A program made the translations under genes and the position numbers. Shown here piece after piece: positions 54,034 to 63,872 of a stretch of DNA of 64,000 nucleotides; position 1 is the first letter of the stretch, and each line of letters begins with the position of its first letter. The DNA lies in the NCBI RefSeq assembly GCF_003391115.1, contig NZ_QTJP01000001.1:62001-126000 (forward strand), given 5' to 3'. The DNA is from Sphingomonas crusticola (GTDB lineage: Bacteria; Pseudomonadota; Alphaproteobacteria; Sphingomonadales; Sphingomonadaceae). The notes beneath the pieces are model-generated. The model was not told where the DNA came from, searched no databases, and was given only the letters and a program-made list of their open reading frames with translations.

Positions 54034-55473
54034 ATGACCTGTGTTCCTGACGCAACAATTCTCGCTGCCCTAGAGCGTAGACTGGGGCCGAAAGGCTATA
54101 TCTCGGACCCCGCCGCGATGGCGCCGTGGCTGACGGATTGGCGCGGACGCGTACATGGCCACACCGCCGCGTTGCTGTCTCCGGCCGACGTCAGCGAAGT
54201 GCAGGATATCGTACGGCTGGCCGCCGCCTCGCGCGTCGCGCTGGTGCCCCAGGGGGGCAACAGTTCGATGGTCGCGGGCGCGACCCCACCCGCTGACGGG
54301 AGTGCGCTGTTATTGTCCCTGCGGCGGATGAAGGCGGTCCGGGACCTTTCGGCGGACGACAATATCGCGGTTGTAGAAGCCGGCGTGGTGTTGAGCGACC
54401 TCCATTTGGCGGCGGAGACAATCGGGCGACGCTTTCCGCTCAGCCTAGGCGCCAAAGGCACTGCCACGATCGGGGGCCTGATCTCGACCAATGCCGGCGG
54501 CACGCAAGTGCTTCGCTTCGGGACCATGCGCGCCTTGGTGGCAGGTATCGAGGCAGTGCTGCCTTCGGGCGAGCGGTTCGACGGGTTGTCCGCGCTGCGT
54601 AAAGACAATCGCGGCTACGACCTGCGCCAGCTGCTGACCGGTGCCGAGGGAACGCTGGGAGTCGTAACGGCGGCAAGCCTGCGGCTTGTTCCGGCCATCG
54701 GCGCCCGCGCGGTGGCATGGGTCGGCTTGGCGAGCCCGCATGCGGCACTCCGCCTGCTGCGGCGGCTGGAAGCGGCAACAGGGGATGCGATTGAGAGCTT
54801 TGAGGCGGTGCCCGCCAATGCGCTTGCGATGGTGTTGCGCCACATCCCGGGCACGCGCGCGCCGTTATCCGGCCAGCATGATTGGAACATTCTGATCGAG
54901 GCGACCGCGCCGCTGGGTGCGCCAGATCCGGTGGAGCAGCTCACAGGATTGCTTGCGGCTGCGGCGGGGGAGGCCTTGGTGGCCGATGCGGTCGTTGCGA
55001 GCAGCGAAGCTCAGGCCGATGCCCTGTGGAAGTTGCGTGAAAGCATCGCCGAGGCGGAGCGGATCGACGGAGCGGCGGCCAAGCACGATATATCCGTCCC
55101 GGTTTCGGATATGCCGGACTTTCTGATCGAGGCGCGTGCCGCGGTCGAGGAGCGTTTCGCCGGAGCGCGCGTGATCGCCTTCGGCCATCTCGGCGATGGC
55201 AACATCCATTTCAACGTCCAGCCGCCGCTGGGCATCGATCCAAAGCGATGGCTCGAAGCGGAAGGGCCCCGGGTAAACGCCTTCGTTCATGATCTGGTGG
55301 CGGCCCGTAGCGGCTCGCTTTCAGCGGAGCATGGCATCGGTCAGCTGAAGCTCGCCGAATTTGCGCGTACGGCCGATCCGGTTCGGTTGGGGGCACTGCG
55401 CGCGATCAAGAATGCACTGGATCCCCTGGGCATAATGAACCCCGGCAAGCTGGTGCCTGAACCCGCGCCCTGA
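54034..55473 (+). CDS. FAD-linked oxidase, D-2-hydroxyacid dehydrogenase (GlcD/D2HGDH) type
   Basis: 479 residues from the ATG at 54034; a frame from 53992 exists without ribosome support. FAD-binding PCMH domain: ALVPQGGNSSMVAGATP and GLISTNAGGTQVLRFG. The C-terminal cap has IAFGHLGDGNIHFNV and the ending SAEHGIGQLK, then DPLGIMNPGKL. It oxidises a D-2-hydroxy acid such as D-2-hydroxyglutarate or D-lactate, passing electrons to an electron-transfer flavoprotein or quinone. No partner gene is adjacent. Confidence 0.9.
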   Translation: MTCVPDATILAALERRLGPKGYISDPAAMAPWLTDWRGRVHGHTAALLSPADVSEVQDIVRLAAASRVALVPQGGNSSMVAGATPPADGSALLLSLRRMKAVRDLSADDNIAVVEAGVVLSDLHLAAETIGRRFPLSLGAKGTATIGGLISTNAGGTQVLRFGTMRALVAGIEAVLPSGERFDGLSALRKDNRGYDLRQLLTGAEGTLGVVTAASLRLVPAIGARAVAWVGLASPHAALRLLRRLEAATGDAIESFEAVPANALAMVLRHIPGTRAPLSGQHDWNILIEATAPLGAPDPVEQLTGLLAAAAGEALVADAVVASSEAQADALWKLRESIAEAERIDGAAAKHDISVPVSDMPDFLIEARAAVEERFAGARVIAFGHLGDGNIHFNVQPPLGIDPKRWLEAEGPRVNAFVHDLVAARSGSLSAEHGIGQLKLAEFARTADPVRLGALRAIKNALDPLGIMNPGKLVPEPAP

Positions 55474-55613
55474 CCATCCTAACATCAGCCTGGTCAGCTT
55501 CCTCTCACCGAGACCGGCTGCCAGGTTGCACCGGCGCGCGCGAGCCAATACAGGGCGGCGTTTCCGCGGGGGCGGATTTGCAGCCTCCGTCGCATCTTCA
55601 GGAGAGTTTTTCG

Positions 55614-56393
55614 ATGGCGAGCGTTCCCGGGATTTCGGGCCTTCCGATGCTGTACCAGGACCTGGTGCCCCTTTCGAGCCAGGAGCATGCGAACTGGAAG
55701 CTGCGTCCAATGGAGTCGCTCGCATTCATCGGGCAGGTCCACGCCGTTCCGCTGACCGTCGACGAATTTCCGATCGCCCAGCGCTTCTTTCCGATTGTTT
55801 TCTCGGTGGGTTCGGATCCGGTGCCGTTGGCGCTGATGGGTCTCAACGAGGGCGTCAATGTCTTCGTCAACGAGGACGGGACCTATCGCGACAATACCTA
55901 TCTGCCGGCTTTCATCCGCCGTTATCCCTTCCTGCTGGCGCGGCTGCGCGAAGATAGCGACGAGATGTCGCTCTGCTTTGATCCGACGCCCGGCATGATC
56001 GGTGATTTCGAGGATGGGCTGAGCCTGTTCGAGAATGGTGAGCCTGCCCAGCCGGTCAAGGACATGCTCGGCTTTTGCGAACAGTTCGAGATCGCTGCAC
56101 AGCGCACCTCGGCTTTCATGAAGGATCTCGTGGAAACGGGCCTGCTGGAGGATGGCGAGCTCAATATCCAGCATCAGTCGAGCCCCAACCCGTTTCTCTA
56201 TCGTGGCTTCGGAATGGTCAACGAAGAGAAGCTGCGCGACCTGCGTGGCGATCAGCTGCGCAAGATGAGCCAGAACGGTATGCTCACCCTGCTTTATGCT
56301 CACTTGTTCTCGCTCGGCCTGGTCAGTGAGATTTTCGGCCGCCAGATGGAGCAGGGTAAGGTTCCGCCAGCGCCGGTAGCGGCTGGCGCCTGA
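55614..56393 (+). CDS. SapC-family protein
   Basis: 259 residues from the ATG at 55614, with AGGAGAG 9 bases upstream; a slightly longer frame from 55578 is unsupported. LSSQEHANWKLRPMESLAFIGQVHAVPLTVDEFPIAQRFFPIVF is the hallmark of the SapC family (PF07277-type), named after a Campylobacter S-layer gene but of unclear role in alphaproteobacteria. No signal peptide. A small RNA gene follows in the same direction. Confidence 0.88.
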   Translation: MASVPGISGLPMLYQDLVPLSSQEHANWKLRPMESLAFIGQVHAVPLTVDEFPIAQRFFPIVFSVGSDPVPLALMGLNEGVNVFVNEDGTYRDNTYLPAFIRRYPFLLARLREDSDEMSLCFDPTPGMIGDFEDGLSLFENGEPAQPVKDMLGFCEQFEIAAQRTSAFMKDLVETGLLEDGELNIQHQSSPNPFLYRGFGMVNEEKLRDLRGDQLRKMSQNGMLTLLYAHLFSLGLVSEIFGRQMEQGKVPPAPVAAGA

Positions 56394-56440
56394 TATCGAG
56401 GTGGGCTGAAAAGAGGTTTTTTCGCTAAACGGCCAAGGCC

Positions 56441-56469
56441 TTGAAACCCTTTGCCCTCTCACCTATTCT
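56441..56469 (+). promoter_or_regulatory. Promoter of the small RNA gene
   Basis: TTGAAA (56441-56446) and TATTCT (56464-56469), 17 bases apart. A better -10 hexamer, TATAAT (56470-56475), follows directly but has no matching -35. Either puts the RNA start near 56476-56482. Confidence 0.55.
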
Positions 56470-56477
56470 TATAATGA

Positions 56478-56580
56478 TGCCTCGCCGTGTTCCCCTTTCG
56501 CGGCCGGGCATTAGCGCACTTCGGTGCGTTTCCTCCCTGAACCTTGGCCACTCCGTGCGAAAGCACGGGGTGGCTTTTTT
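56478..56580 (+). ncRNA. mmgR: Small RNA, probably mmgR/alpha-r8 (suhB-like) family
   Basis: About 100 nt between the SapC gene and the convergent amidohydrolase. Hairpin CGCAC-TTCG-GTGCG (56515-56528) with a stable UUCG loop, then the single-stranded TTTCCTCCCTGAACCTT (56529-56545) carrying a CCUCCC anti-Shine-Dalgarno sequence. It ends in a 12-bp terminator stem (56547-56558 with 56563-56574, loop GAAA) and six T. This order is typical of the alphaproteobacterial trans-acting RNAs mmgR/suhB, which pair with ribosome sites of target mRNAs through Hfq. Family placement is from memory of the pattern. Confidence 0.68.
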
Positions 56581-56596
56581 ATCAGAGCCTTACAGG

Positions 56597-57451
56597 TCAT
56601 TCGGCGGCGATAGCGAGTGACGGTTCGACGGCGGCCATAGCCGCGCTCGCCAATGACGCGACGAGTTGGTGGGCCTGCTCCAATCCGCTGGAAACTGTCC
56701 GCATATCGCGCTCAAGGTAAAGCGCACGATCGACCTCGATCTGCAGCGCGTGAATATTTTGCCCAGGCCGGCCATGACGGGCAATGCCGTGCGCGCCCGC
56801 ATAAGGTGCATTGAGTGCCGTGGCGTAACCAAGCTCCCGCGCGGCGCGCGCCACGGCCGCGGCGACGCCCTTGCCAGCCGAGGCGCCATGACCATCTCCA
56901 ATCACGATTCGGGCGGGGCGGAGGCCGGTGAGCGTCGGCATCGAATGGCAGTCGATCAATATGGCATAGCCGAATCGCCGGCTTGCCGCGTCGAGCGCCT
57001 CGGCGATCGCGGCATGATATGGCCGATGAACGCTGGCGATGCGTGCCGCCGCTGAGGCGGCTGAAGGCAATATACGCCACAGTTCGCGTCGGCCGATGCG
57101 CTGCGGCAGCAAGCCGAGGCCGGAACGCGCCCGCGCACTGGGTGGAGGGCCGCTGCCGGGTGGATCCCGCAATGCCGGATCGAGATCGTCCTCCCCACGA
57201 TTGAGGTCGATCCAGGCGCGTGCCACCCGGGCCACGATCGCGACCGCGCCCAGCTCGATTGTCGCCGCGATCAGCCGATCGGCATGCCGATCCTCCAACT
57301 GCTCCAGGAGGGCATTGGGCACCGCGCTCGCCGCCAGTAGCGCCGGCGGATAATAGCGCCCTGCGTGCGGCACCGCGCAGACCAAGGGAGTATCCGCCCC
57401 GCTTGGGCCGAGACGCTCAAACCAAGGCGATGGAGGCGATGGGGCAGACAC
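56597..57451 (-). CDS. N-formylglutamate amidohydrolase
   Basis: 284 residues. VCAVPHAGRYYPPALL at the start, ILIDCHSMPT in the middle and ALQIEVDRALYLE near the end are the metal-site and substrate motifs of the FGase family. It releases formate from N-formylglutamate at the end of histidine breakdown; some homologues act on N-formyl aspartate or other ring-opened products. No hut gene is beside it. It converges on the small RNA, with 16 bases between the ends. Confidence 0.85.
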   Translation of the reverse strand: MSAPSPPSPWFERLGPSGADTPLVCAVPHAGRYYPPALLAASAVPNALLEQLEDRHADRLIAATIELGAVAIVARVARAWIDLNRGEDDLDPALRDPPGSGPPPSARARSGLGLLPQRIGRRELWRILPSAASAAARIASVHRPYHAAIAEALDAASRRFGYAILIDCHSMPTLTGLRPARIVIGDGHGASAGKGVAAAVARAARELGYATALNAPYAGAHGIARHGRPGQNIHALQIEVDRALYLERDMRTVSSGLEQAHQLVASLASAAMAAVEPSLAIAAE

Positions 57452-57648
57452 GCGGTCTTGGTAGATGGAAAAGGCGGTACGATGAAGCGGTTTAGAGTTA
57501 TTGGCGCATCCAGCCCGAGCACTGCCACGCAGCAGAATGCCGATCGTGTACGTCGGTAGCAGGCACTTGCGACAGCGGGTTGCGCGATGCCAACCCCTCC
57601 GCTAACAGCCGCGAACCCCTTTCCGGGCGCGATTCATGCGCGCTCAGT

Positions 57649-57723
57649 GGGCGTGTAGCTCAGTGGTAGAGCACTGTGTTGACATCGCAGGGGTCGCAAG
57701 TTCAATCCTTGCCACGCCCACCA
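57649..57723 (+). tRNA. tRNA-Val(GAC)
   Basis: GGGCGTG (57649-57655) pairs with CACGCCC (57713-57719), followed by A and CCA. The anticodon loop TTGACAT gives GAC. The D arm AGCTCAGTGGTAGAGC and T arm GTTCAATCC are standard. Confidence 0.96.
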
Positions 57724-57728
57724 GATCG

Positions 57729-57763
57729 AGCCCCGGAGAACGTCATGTTTTCCGGGGCTTTTT
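57729..57763 (+). terminator. Rho-independent terminator after tRNA-Val
   Basis: 9-bp stem AGCCCCGGA (57729-57737) with TCCGGGGCT (57751-57759) and a run of five T. It lies 5 bases after the tRNA 3' end. Confidence 0.88.
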
Positions 57764-57821
57764 CATGCCTTGAAAAAGCGACCGTAAAGGCAGAGTTCGA
57801 ACAGGTAGGGCGCGAGGCCGC

Positions 57822-58400
57822 ATGAACAGCTCCTATCTTCACTATCATATATTCGAGACCGACCATGGCTTTGCGGCGGTCGTGTGGAATGCGGCGGCTA
57901 TCACCGGCTTGCGTCTCCCGGCCGCGACGGCCAAGGACGCGGCGCGCGCTGTCCTTCGCCGGCAGCCGGACGCCGCCCCGGCTGATCCGCCCACGGACAT
58001 CGCTGCCGTGGCGACGGGCGTACAGCGTTATTTCACAGGCGCGAAGATCGACTTTGCCGAGGTTCCGCTCGAACTGGGCGAGCCGGAGCCGCTGCTTGTC
58101 CGCATCTACGCCCACGTCCGCAAACTGCCCTGGGGCGAAACCACCACCTATGGCGCGGTCGCGCGGGCGCTCGGCTATGGACCGGAGGTGGCGCGCGACG
58201 TGGGGCAGGCCATGGCGCGCAATCCTGTTCCGCTCATCATTCCCTGCCACCGCGTACTCGCAGCCGGCGGCAAGATCGGGGGCTTTTCAGCGCCGGGTGG
58301 ATCGCAAGCCAAGGCGCGGATGCTAGAGCTCGAGGGCTGCCTGCCCGCGCCGGTGAAGGTCGTTCAAAAGAGCGAAGGGCAGGGCGGGTTCGGCTTCTAG
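57822..58400 (+). CDS. ogt: Methylated-DNA-[protein]-cysteine S-methyltransferase (Ogt)
   Basis: 192 residues. The catalytic motif is Pro-Cys-His-Arg-Val with Cys142 as methyl acceptor, preceded by LPWGETTTYGAVARALG and VGQAMARNPVPLII. It repairs O6-methylguanine in a single-use reaction. There is no AdaA-type DNA-binding domain, so it is Ogt rather than Ada. It converges on the GntP gene. Confidence 0.93.
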   Translation: MNSSYLHYHIFETDHGFAAVVWNAAAITGLRLPAATAKDAARAVLRRQPDAAPADPPTDIAAVATGVQRYFTGAKIDFAEVPLELGEPEPLLVRIYAHVRKLPWGETTTYGAVARALGYGPEVARDVGQAMARNPVPLIIPCHRVLAAGGKIGGFSAPGGSQAKARMLELEGCLPAPVKVVQKSEGQGGFGF

Positions 58401-58445
58401 CCCATCATTCTCGCGAAGACCGGCTTCGTTCGACGTGATCGCGCC

Positions 58446-59759
58446 TCACACCCACAGGCTCAGGATCAGTACGAAGATCAGCCCGAACGTACCGACGATC
58501 GTCTCCATCAGAGACCAGGAGCGGAAGGTGTCGCGCAAGCTCAGCCCGAAATATTCCTTGAACATCCAGAAGCCGGAATCATTGACGTGGCTGCACATGA
58601 GGCTGCCAGCCCCGACCGCCAGCACCATCAGGTTGGGATTGACATTGGTCGTGACGACCAGCGGGTGGACAAGGCTGGCGGCAGTGAGGCCGGCCACAGT
58701 CGCGGAGCCAAGCGCGATGCGGATGACAAAGGCGATCAGCCAGCCCAGCATCAGCGGCGGCAAGGGGATGTCCCGCAGCAGACTTGCCAGCTGAACGTCG
58801 GCGCCGCTGTCGATCAGGACCTGCTTGAGGGCACCCGCGCCGCCGATGATCATCAGGATCGTGGCGATGTCGCGCACCGCGGCACCGAAGCTTTCCATGA
58901 TCTCGCCCAGCGGGCGACCGCGCGCGGTGCCGAGCGCGATAGTGGCGATAATGACCGAGAGCAGCAAAACGATCGTCGGGTTGCCGATAAACGTGATCAG
59001 CGCCTTTTGCTCGGGCGGCAGGCCGGACGTGTAATTGAGCGCGGTGGCAAGGCCGATCAGGATGACCGGCAGGAGCGCACAGACGAAGCTGTTCAGCGTG
59101 CCGGGCAAGGCTTCACTTCGCGTCTCGGACGGCTTGAACAGTGCGGAAGGCGTGCCGACAATGCCTTTGAGCGTCGTCGAGAAGAGCGGGCCGGCGATCA
59201 GCAAGGTCGGGATACCGACGATCATGCCGTAGAGCAGGGTCGTGCCCAAATCGGCGCCGAATTGCGTAACCAACGCGGTCGGCGAAGGATGGGGCGGCAG
59301 AAAACCGTGGGCGATCGAGAGACCCGCCAGCAGCGGCATGCCGACGTAAACAGCGGGAAGCCTGGAGCGATAGGTGATCGAGAAGATCAGCGGCACCATC
59401 AGCACGAAGCCGACATTGTAATAGAGCGGTATGCCGACGATGAAGCCGGTGAAGGTCATCGCGATCGGCAGTCGTTTCTGGCCGAACAGCCGCGTCAGGC
59501 TTTCGGCGATCCGCTCGGCCGCGCCGCTATCCGCAATCAGCTTGCCGAACATGGCGCCGAGGATGATGACGCCGGCGAGCGAGCCGAGCAGGTCGCCAAT
59601 GCCATGGTCCATGCTCGCGGGTATCTTGGCGAGCGGCATGCCGAGCATCAAAGCCGCTGCCAGCGCCGAAATGATGAAAGCGACGAACGGGGGGGCCTTG
59701 AGTACCGCAATGAGCAGTACGAGCAGGGCGACGGCGGCAAAGATCGGCAGCAATGTCAT
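58446..59759 (-). CDS. GntP-family gluconate-type permease
   Basis: 437 residues, 12 to 14 hydrophobic segments. HGFLPPHPSPTALVTQFGADLG is the signature of the GntP family; GGAGALKQVLIDSGA and LMCSHVNDSGFWMFKEYFGLS are also typical. It carries gluconate or a related sugar acid with protons. No gluconate kinase or dehydratase is adjacent, so the substrate is not set by context. Confidence 0.88.
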   Translation of the reverse strand: MTLLPIFAAVALLVLLIAVLKAPPFVAFIISALAAALMLGMPLAKIPASMDHGIGDLLGSLAGVIILGAMFGKLIADSGAAERIAESLTRLFGQKRLPIAMTFTGFIVGIPLYYNVGFVLMVPLIFSITYRSRLPAVYVGMPLLAGLSIAHGFLPPHPSPTALVTQFGADLGTTLLYGMIVGIPTLLIAGPLFSTTLKGIVGTPSALFKPSETRSEALPGTLNSFVCALLPVILIGLATALNYTSGLPPEQKALITFIGNPTIVLLLSVIIATIALGTARGRPLGEIMESFGAAVRDIATILMIIGGAGALKQVLIDSGADVQLASLLRDIPLPPLMLGWLIAFVIRIALGSATVAGLTAASLVHPLVVTTNVNPNLMVLAVGAGSLMCSHVNDSGFWMFKEYFGLSLRDTFRSWSLMETIVGTFGLIFVLILSLWV

Positions 59760-59911
59760 GTCGTGGGTCTATCCATGCATCGGAGCAGCGTCGAGTTAGC
59801 CCATCTACGACTTTCGTAGCAGTTCCTAGCAGCCATACTGATGTCTCGCCCGGCGAGGGAGCGTTGCGCCTCCCCGGCTGCCCCGCTAGGCGGACGTGAG
59901 GGAGGCGGCCG

Positions 59912-60499
59912 TTGACCGAAATCTTTTCGCCTTTGATTGTCGGCATCGGCGGCACGTCGCGCGCCAATTCGACCAGCGAACTTGCGGTGCGGTGCGCTTT
60001 GCGCGCGGCTGAGGCGTTGGGCGCACGGACGCGGCTGATCGACGGCGCGTTGATATCGGGATTGCCGCTCTATGTTCCGGGCCGGACCGAGCGAACCTCG
60101 GACGAGTGCGCCTTCATTGCTGCGGTGCGCGAGTGCGACGGAGTAATCGTCGCCTCCGCGGGTTATCACGGTAGCATCACCGGGCCGGTGAAGAATGCGC
60201 TCGACCTGCTTGAGGATCTGGCGCGCGATGATCGGCCCTATCTCGACGGCTGCGCCTTTGGTGCGATCGTCAGCGCATTCGGTTGGCTGGCATGCGGCAC
60301 GACGCTGGTGACGCTCCGTTCGATCGCCCACGCGTTGCGGGCATGGCCGACGCCCTATGGCGCGGCGTTCGTGGCGGAGGGCAAGGTGTTCGAAGAAGAC
60401 GGGACCGCTCTGGACCCGAAGATTGGCGACCAGATCGGGTTGGTCGCCCGGCAGGTGGTGGAATTCGCGCGTTGGCGGAGAGCCGGCTCAGTCGCCTGA
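59912..60499 (+). CDS. NADPH-dependent FMN reductase family protein
   Basis: 195 residues from a TTG with GGGAGG upstream. Flavodoxin-like fold with the phosphate-binding GGTSRANSTSE loop and SAGYHGSITGPVKNALDLLEDLA, the family motif for FMN. It reduces FMN or a bound quinone with NAD(P)H. The stop overlaps the end of the convergent methyltransferase gene by 12 bases. Confidence 0.85.
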   Translation: MTEIFSPLIVGIGGTSRANSTSELAVRCALRAAEALGARTRLIDGALISGLPLYVPGRTERTSDECAFIAAVRECDGVIVASAGYHGSITGPVKNALDLLEDLARDDRPYLDGCAFGAIVSAFGWLACGTTLVTLRSIAHALRAWPTPYGAAFVAEGKVFEEDGTALDPKIGDQIGLVARQVVEFARWRRAGSVA

Positions 60500-61924
60500 A
60501 GCTTGACGGTCTGCGACCAACAACGCTTTGGCCGCGATCAATTCGAGCGCCCGATCCAGCGGCATCGATGCGGCCCCCTCCGCCCAGCAACGTTTCAGCG
60601 CGACCCGATCCCGTGTGCCGTCCAGCAGGCGGATAAGAAGACGCAGATCCTCATCCTGGAGGGTGATGAGCTGGTGATCCAGCGTCGCGACCGTCGGAGA
60701 TCCCTCGGCGATCTGCATACGGGCGAGGGGACTTGCTTGGGGCTTGTCCGCGGGCGAGCTGCTGAACGGCGCGGGTACGGTCGACAGTTCCACGATATCT
60801 TCGAGGGCATAATGCCGTAGCGCGGCGAGCAGTTCGGCGTCGGCAGCAAGGCTAGCTACAGGCATCCGGTTTGGTCGCGCGGCGATGATGCTCCGGAGAA
60901 GCGCCGCCCGGCCTGGGTCATTGATGCGGATCGTCCTCTTGCCGACTTGAAACAGCGCGTCGGTGGCCGCTCGCGCGCCAGTGGTTACCCACATAGTCCG
61001 CGCGGCCTCGTCGAAGGCAACGCGCGAAAAGCGAGCCTCTGCTTGGACGAACAGGCTGGTGCGGAAATAGCGGCCATTGCTGTAATCCAGCGCCTGCAAG
61101 CGGTGCAGCAAATCCTTCTCTTCAATTCCCGCCCGATCGGCATCCAGGAATCCTTTGTCGAGCCCGCCACCCGAGGCCTCGCCCAAATAGCTAAGTCCAT
61201 GCGCTTGCGCGTCATGCACCGCGGCAGTGAAGGACTGCGGGTAGTAAAAGGCGTTCAACCCGTCATGGAACAGCAGCCCATCCGGATAGGCCAAGGCGGC
61301 CTCCGCTTCGCGGCGCATGGCGGCAGTGATCGGCTCGTCAGTCGGTTGAGCCTTGACGAAATTGTGCAGCAGGGCACGCACGGCGGCGAGTTGCTCTGGA
61401 GGGCTGGTGATATGCGCGACATGGTGGCGCATCATCTCGCGCAGCGCGATGCGGCTGTGGCCCCCAGGAAAGGTGTTGTAGCTGACGAAAGCGACGCCAT
61501 TGGGGGCGAGCAGCCGGCGGATTAAAGGCATGACCGCCGCGCGCACCGGCTCGGGAACCCACGCATAGATGCCATGGGCGATGACATAGTCGAAGGGGCC
61601 ATCCAGCTGTTCGCCCGCGTCGAGTATATCCAATATTTCGTGGCGGACATTGGCAATGCCAGCCGCCTCGGACCAGCGCCGGCCACGCGCGATCGGCTGC
61701 GCTGCAATGTCGAAATTGACGAAGTGAGCGCGTGGGAAAGCGGTGGCGAGCGCGATCGCGTCCAGCCCGTCGCCCCCACCGATCTGGAGCACGCGCGCTG
61801 TCTCGATAGCTGGCGGCTCCATCCCGTGCAGCCGCGCGATCACCGCCAGCCGATCCGGATGGCTCTTGCGGAAGATCATCGAGGGATAAGCGACCTGATC
61901 GTAGGTCGTGAGCATGGCAGTCAT
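60488..61924 (-). CDS. Protein-lysine-methyltransferase-like protein with regulatory domain
   Basis: 478 residues. A class I SAM domain (VLQIGGGDGLDAIALATAF) occupies the first 200. A methyltransferase regulatory domain (PF10119-type) follows with THE AHGLSYLGEAS element and a winged C-terminal part. This is the layout of the rickettsial PKMT1/2 group, which methylate lysines of outer membrane proteins. The substrate here is unknown. Confidence 0.8.
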   Translation of the reverse strand: MTAMLTTYDQVAYPSMIFRKSHPDRLAVIARLHGMEPPAIETARVLQIGGGDGLDAIALATAFPRAHFVNFDIAAQPIARGRRWSEAAGIANVRHEILDILDAGEQLDGPFDYVIAHGIYAWVPEPVRAAVMPLIRRLLAPNGVAFVSYNTFPGGHSRIALREMMRHHVAHITSPPEQLAAVRALLHNFVKAQPTDEPITAAMRREAEAALAYPDGLLFHDGLNAFYYPQSFTAAVHDAQAHGLSYLGEASGGGLDKGFLDADRAGIEEKDLLHRLQALDYSNGRYFRTSLFVQAEARFSRVAFDEAARTMWVTTGARAATDALFQVGKRTIRINDPGRAALLRSIIAARPNRMPVASLAADAELLAALRHYALEDIVELSTVPAPFSSSPADKPQASPLARMQIAEGSPTVATLDHQLITLQDEDLRLLIRLLDGTRDRVALKRCWAEGAASMPLDRALELIAAKALLVADRQASGD

Positions 61925-61964
61925 CGCCCGTCCTTAGGCGGGCGAGGCCGGCCGCGCCAAGCGG

Positions 61965-63872
61965 TCACCGGTCGAGCAGATATTCGACGATCCGGTCTGC
62001 TGCCTCTTCCGGCGTGATTGCGGTCGTATCGATCCGCAGCTCCGCATCCTCCGGCGCCTCGTAGGGGCTGTCGATGCCTGTGAAATTCTTGAGCGCGCCG
62101 GCTCGCGCCTTGGCATAAAGACCCTTCACGTCGCGCCGCTCGGCTTCAGCCAGGGGCGTATCGATGAAGATTTCCACGAACTCGCCCGCGGGCAGCATCT
62201 GACGCACCATATCGCGTTCGGCACGGAACGGTGAGATGAAGGCGGTGATGACGATCAGGCCGGCGTCGGTCATCAACCGAGCAACCTCGCCGACGCGACG
62301 GATGTTCTCGACACGGTCGGCATCGGTGAAGCCCAGATCGCGATTGAGGCCATGCCGCACATTGTCGCCGTCGAGCAAGAACGTGTGGCGGTTCATCCGC
62401 GTCAGCTTCTTCTCGACCAGATTGGCGATCGTCGACTTGCCGGCGCCCGACAGGCCGGTGAACCACAACACGGCCGGCTTCTGCCGCATCAAGGCGGCGC
62501 GGCGCTCGCGTGTGACGTCCGTTGCTTGCCAGTGAATATTCTGGGCGCGGCGCAGCGAAAAATGGATCATGCCCGCAGCGACCGTCGCGTTGGTGAACTT
62601 GTCGATCAGGATGAAGCCACCGAGATCTCGGCTCTTCCCGTAAGCTTCGAACACGAGCGGCCGGTCGGTTGAGAGATTGGCAACGCCGATCGCATTCAGC
62701 TCGAGCGTCTTGGCTGCAAGGTGCTCCAGCGTATTAATATTAAGCTGGTATTTTGGCGGTTGGACATTGGCGGTAACCGTCTGACTGCCAAGCTTCAGCC
62801 AGTAAGAGCGCCCAGGCAGCATTGCCTCATCGGCCATCCACACAATCGTCGCTTCGAACTGATCTGCAGCCTCGGGCGGGTCGCTTGCAGCCGCGATGAC
62901 GTCGCCACGCGAGCAATCGACCTCGTCAGTGAGCGTCACCGTCACCGACTGCCCGGCGACAGCTTCGCCGAGATCGCCGTCGAAGGTTACGATGCGGTCG
63001 ATCGTGGAGCTTTTGCCGCTCGGCAGAATGCGCACTGGATCGCCGGGCTTGACCGTGCCGCCCGCGATCAAGCCGGAGAAACCGCGGAAGTCGAGATTGG
63101 GCCGATTGACCCACTGCACCGGCAAGCGGAATGGCCTGGAGCGATCGGCATCGGTATCCAGCGGAACGTGCTCGAGATGCTCCATCAGCGTCGGGCCGTC
63201 ATACCAGAGAAGGTCAGCGGACCTGATCGTGACATTGTCCCCTGCGAAGCCAGAAATCGGCATAGGCAGGAAGCTCTTGATTCCAATCGATTCGGCGAAT
63301 GATCGGTAATCGGCGACGATCGCGTCGTACCTAGCCTGGTCATAAGCGATCAGGTCCATCTTATTCACCGCCAGCACGATGTTGCGGATGCCGATCAGCT
63401 GGCAGAGATAGGAGTGGCGCCGCGTTTGGGTGAGCACCCCCTTGCGCGCGTCGATCAAGATGACGGCCAGATCCGCTGTCGACGCTCCCGTGACCATGTT
63501 GCGGGTATATTGTTCGTGGCCCGGCGTGTCGGCGACGATGAACTTACGCCGATCGGTCGCGAAAAAGCGGTAGGCGACGTCGATCGTAATGCCTTGCTCG
63601 CGTTCGGCGGCAAGGCCGTCGACCAGCAATGCGAAGTCGATATTCTGGCCTTGCGTCCCGACGCGCTTCGAATCCGCTTCGAGCGCCGCCAGCTGATCCT
63701 CGAAGATCATCTTCGAATCGTACAGCAACCGCCCGATAAGCGTGGACTTTCCGTCGTCTACCGAACCGCAGGTGATGAACCGCAGCAGGCTCTTATGCTG
63801 GTGCCGGTCGAGATAGGCCTCGATATCCTGGGCGATCAGCGCGTCGGTCTCATAGGAAGAGGGCTCGCCCAT
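61965..63872 (-). CDS. cysNC: Bifunctional sulfate adenylyltransferase large subunit / APS kinase (CysNC)
   Basis: 635 residues. The N-terminal 440 are the GTPase subunit Cys[28 protein letters not shown] and NKMDL motifs and an elongation-factor-like barrel. The C-terminal 185 are APS kinase Cys[19 protein letters not shown], the [15 protein letters not shown] motif and [13 protein letters not shown]. With CysD it makes APS from sulfate and ATP, and then PAPS. The fused form is common in alphaproteobacteria. Its ATG overlaps the cysD stop (TGATG). Confidence 0.96.
   Translation of the reverse strand: MGEPSSYETDALIAQDIEAYLDRHQHKSLLRFITCGSVDDGKSTLIGRLLYDSKMIFEDQLAALEADSKRVGTQGQNIDFALLVDGLAAEREQGITIDVAYRFFATDRRKFIVADTPGHEQYTRNMVTGASTADLAVILIDARKGVLTQTRRHSYLCQLIGIRNIVLAVNKMDLIAYDQARYDAIVADYRSFAESIGIKSFLPMPISGFAGDNVTIRSADLLWYDGPTLMEHLEHVPLDTDADRSRPFRLPVQWVNRPNLDFRGFSGLIAGGTVKPGDPVRILPSGKSSTIDRIVTFDGDLGEAVAGQSVTVTLTDEVDCSRGDVIAAASDPPEAADQFEATIVWMADEAMLPGRSYWLKLGSQTVTANVQPPKYQLNINTLEHLAAKTLELNAIGVANLSTDRPLVFEAYGKSRDLGGFILIDKFTNATVAAGMIHFSLRRAQNIHWQATDVTRERRAALMRQKPAVLWFTGLSGAGKSTIANLVEKKLTRMNRHTFLLDGDNVRHGLNRDLGFTDADRVENIRRVGEVARLMTDAGLIVITAFISPFRAERDMVRQMLPAGEFVEIFIDTPLAEAERRDVKGLYAKARAGALKNFTGIDSPYEAPEDAELRIDTTAITPEEAADRIVEYLLDR

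Noticed and set aside
58587-59819. Plus-strand frame of 410 codons opposite the GntP permease
   Set aside because: Polar shadow of a membrane protein gene, with no domain and no ribosome site.
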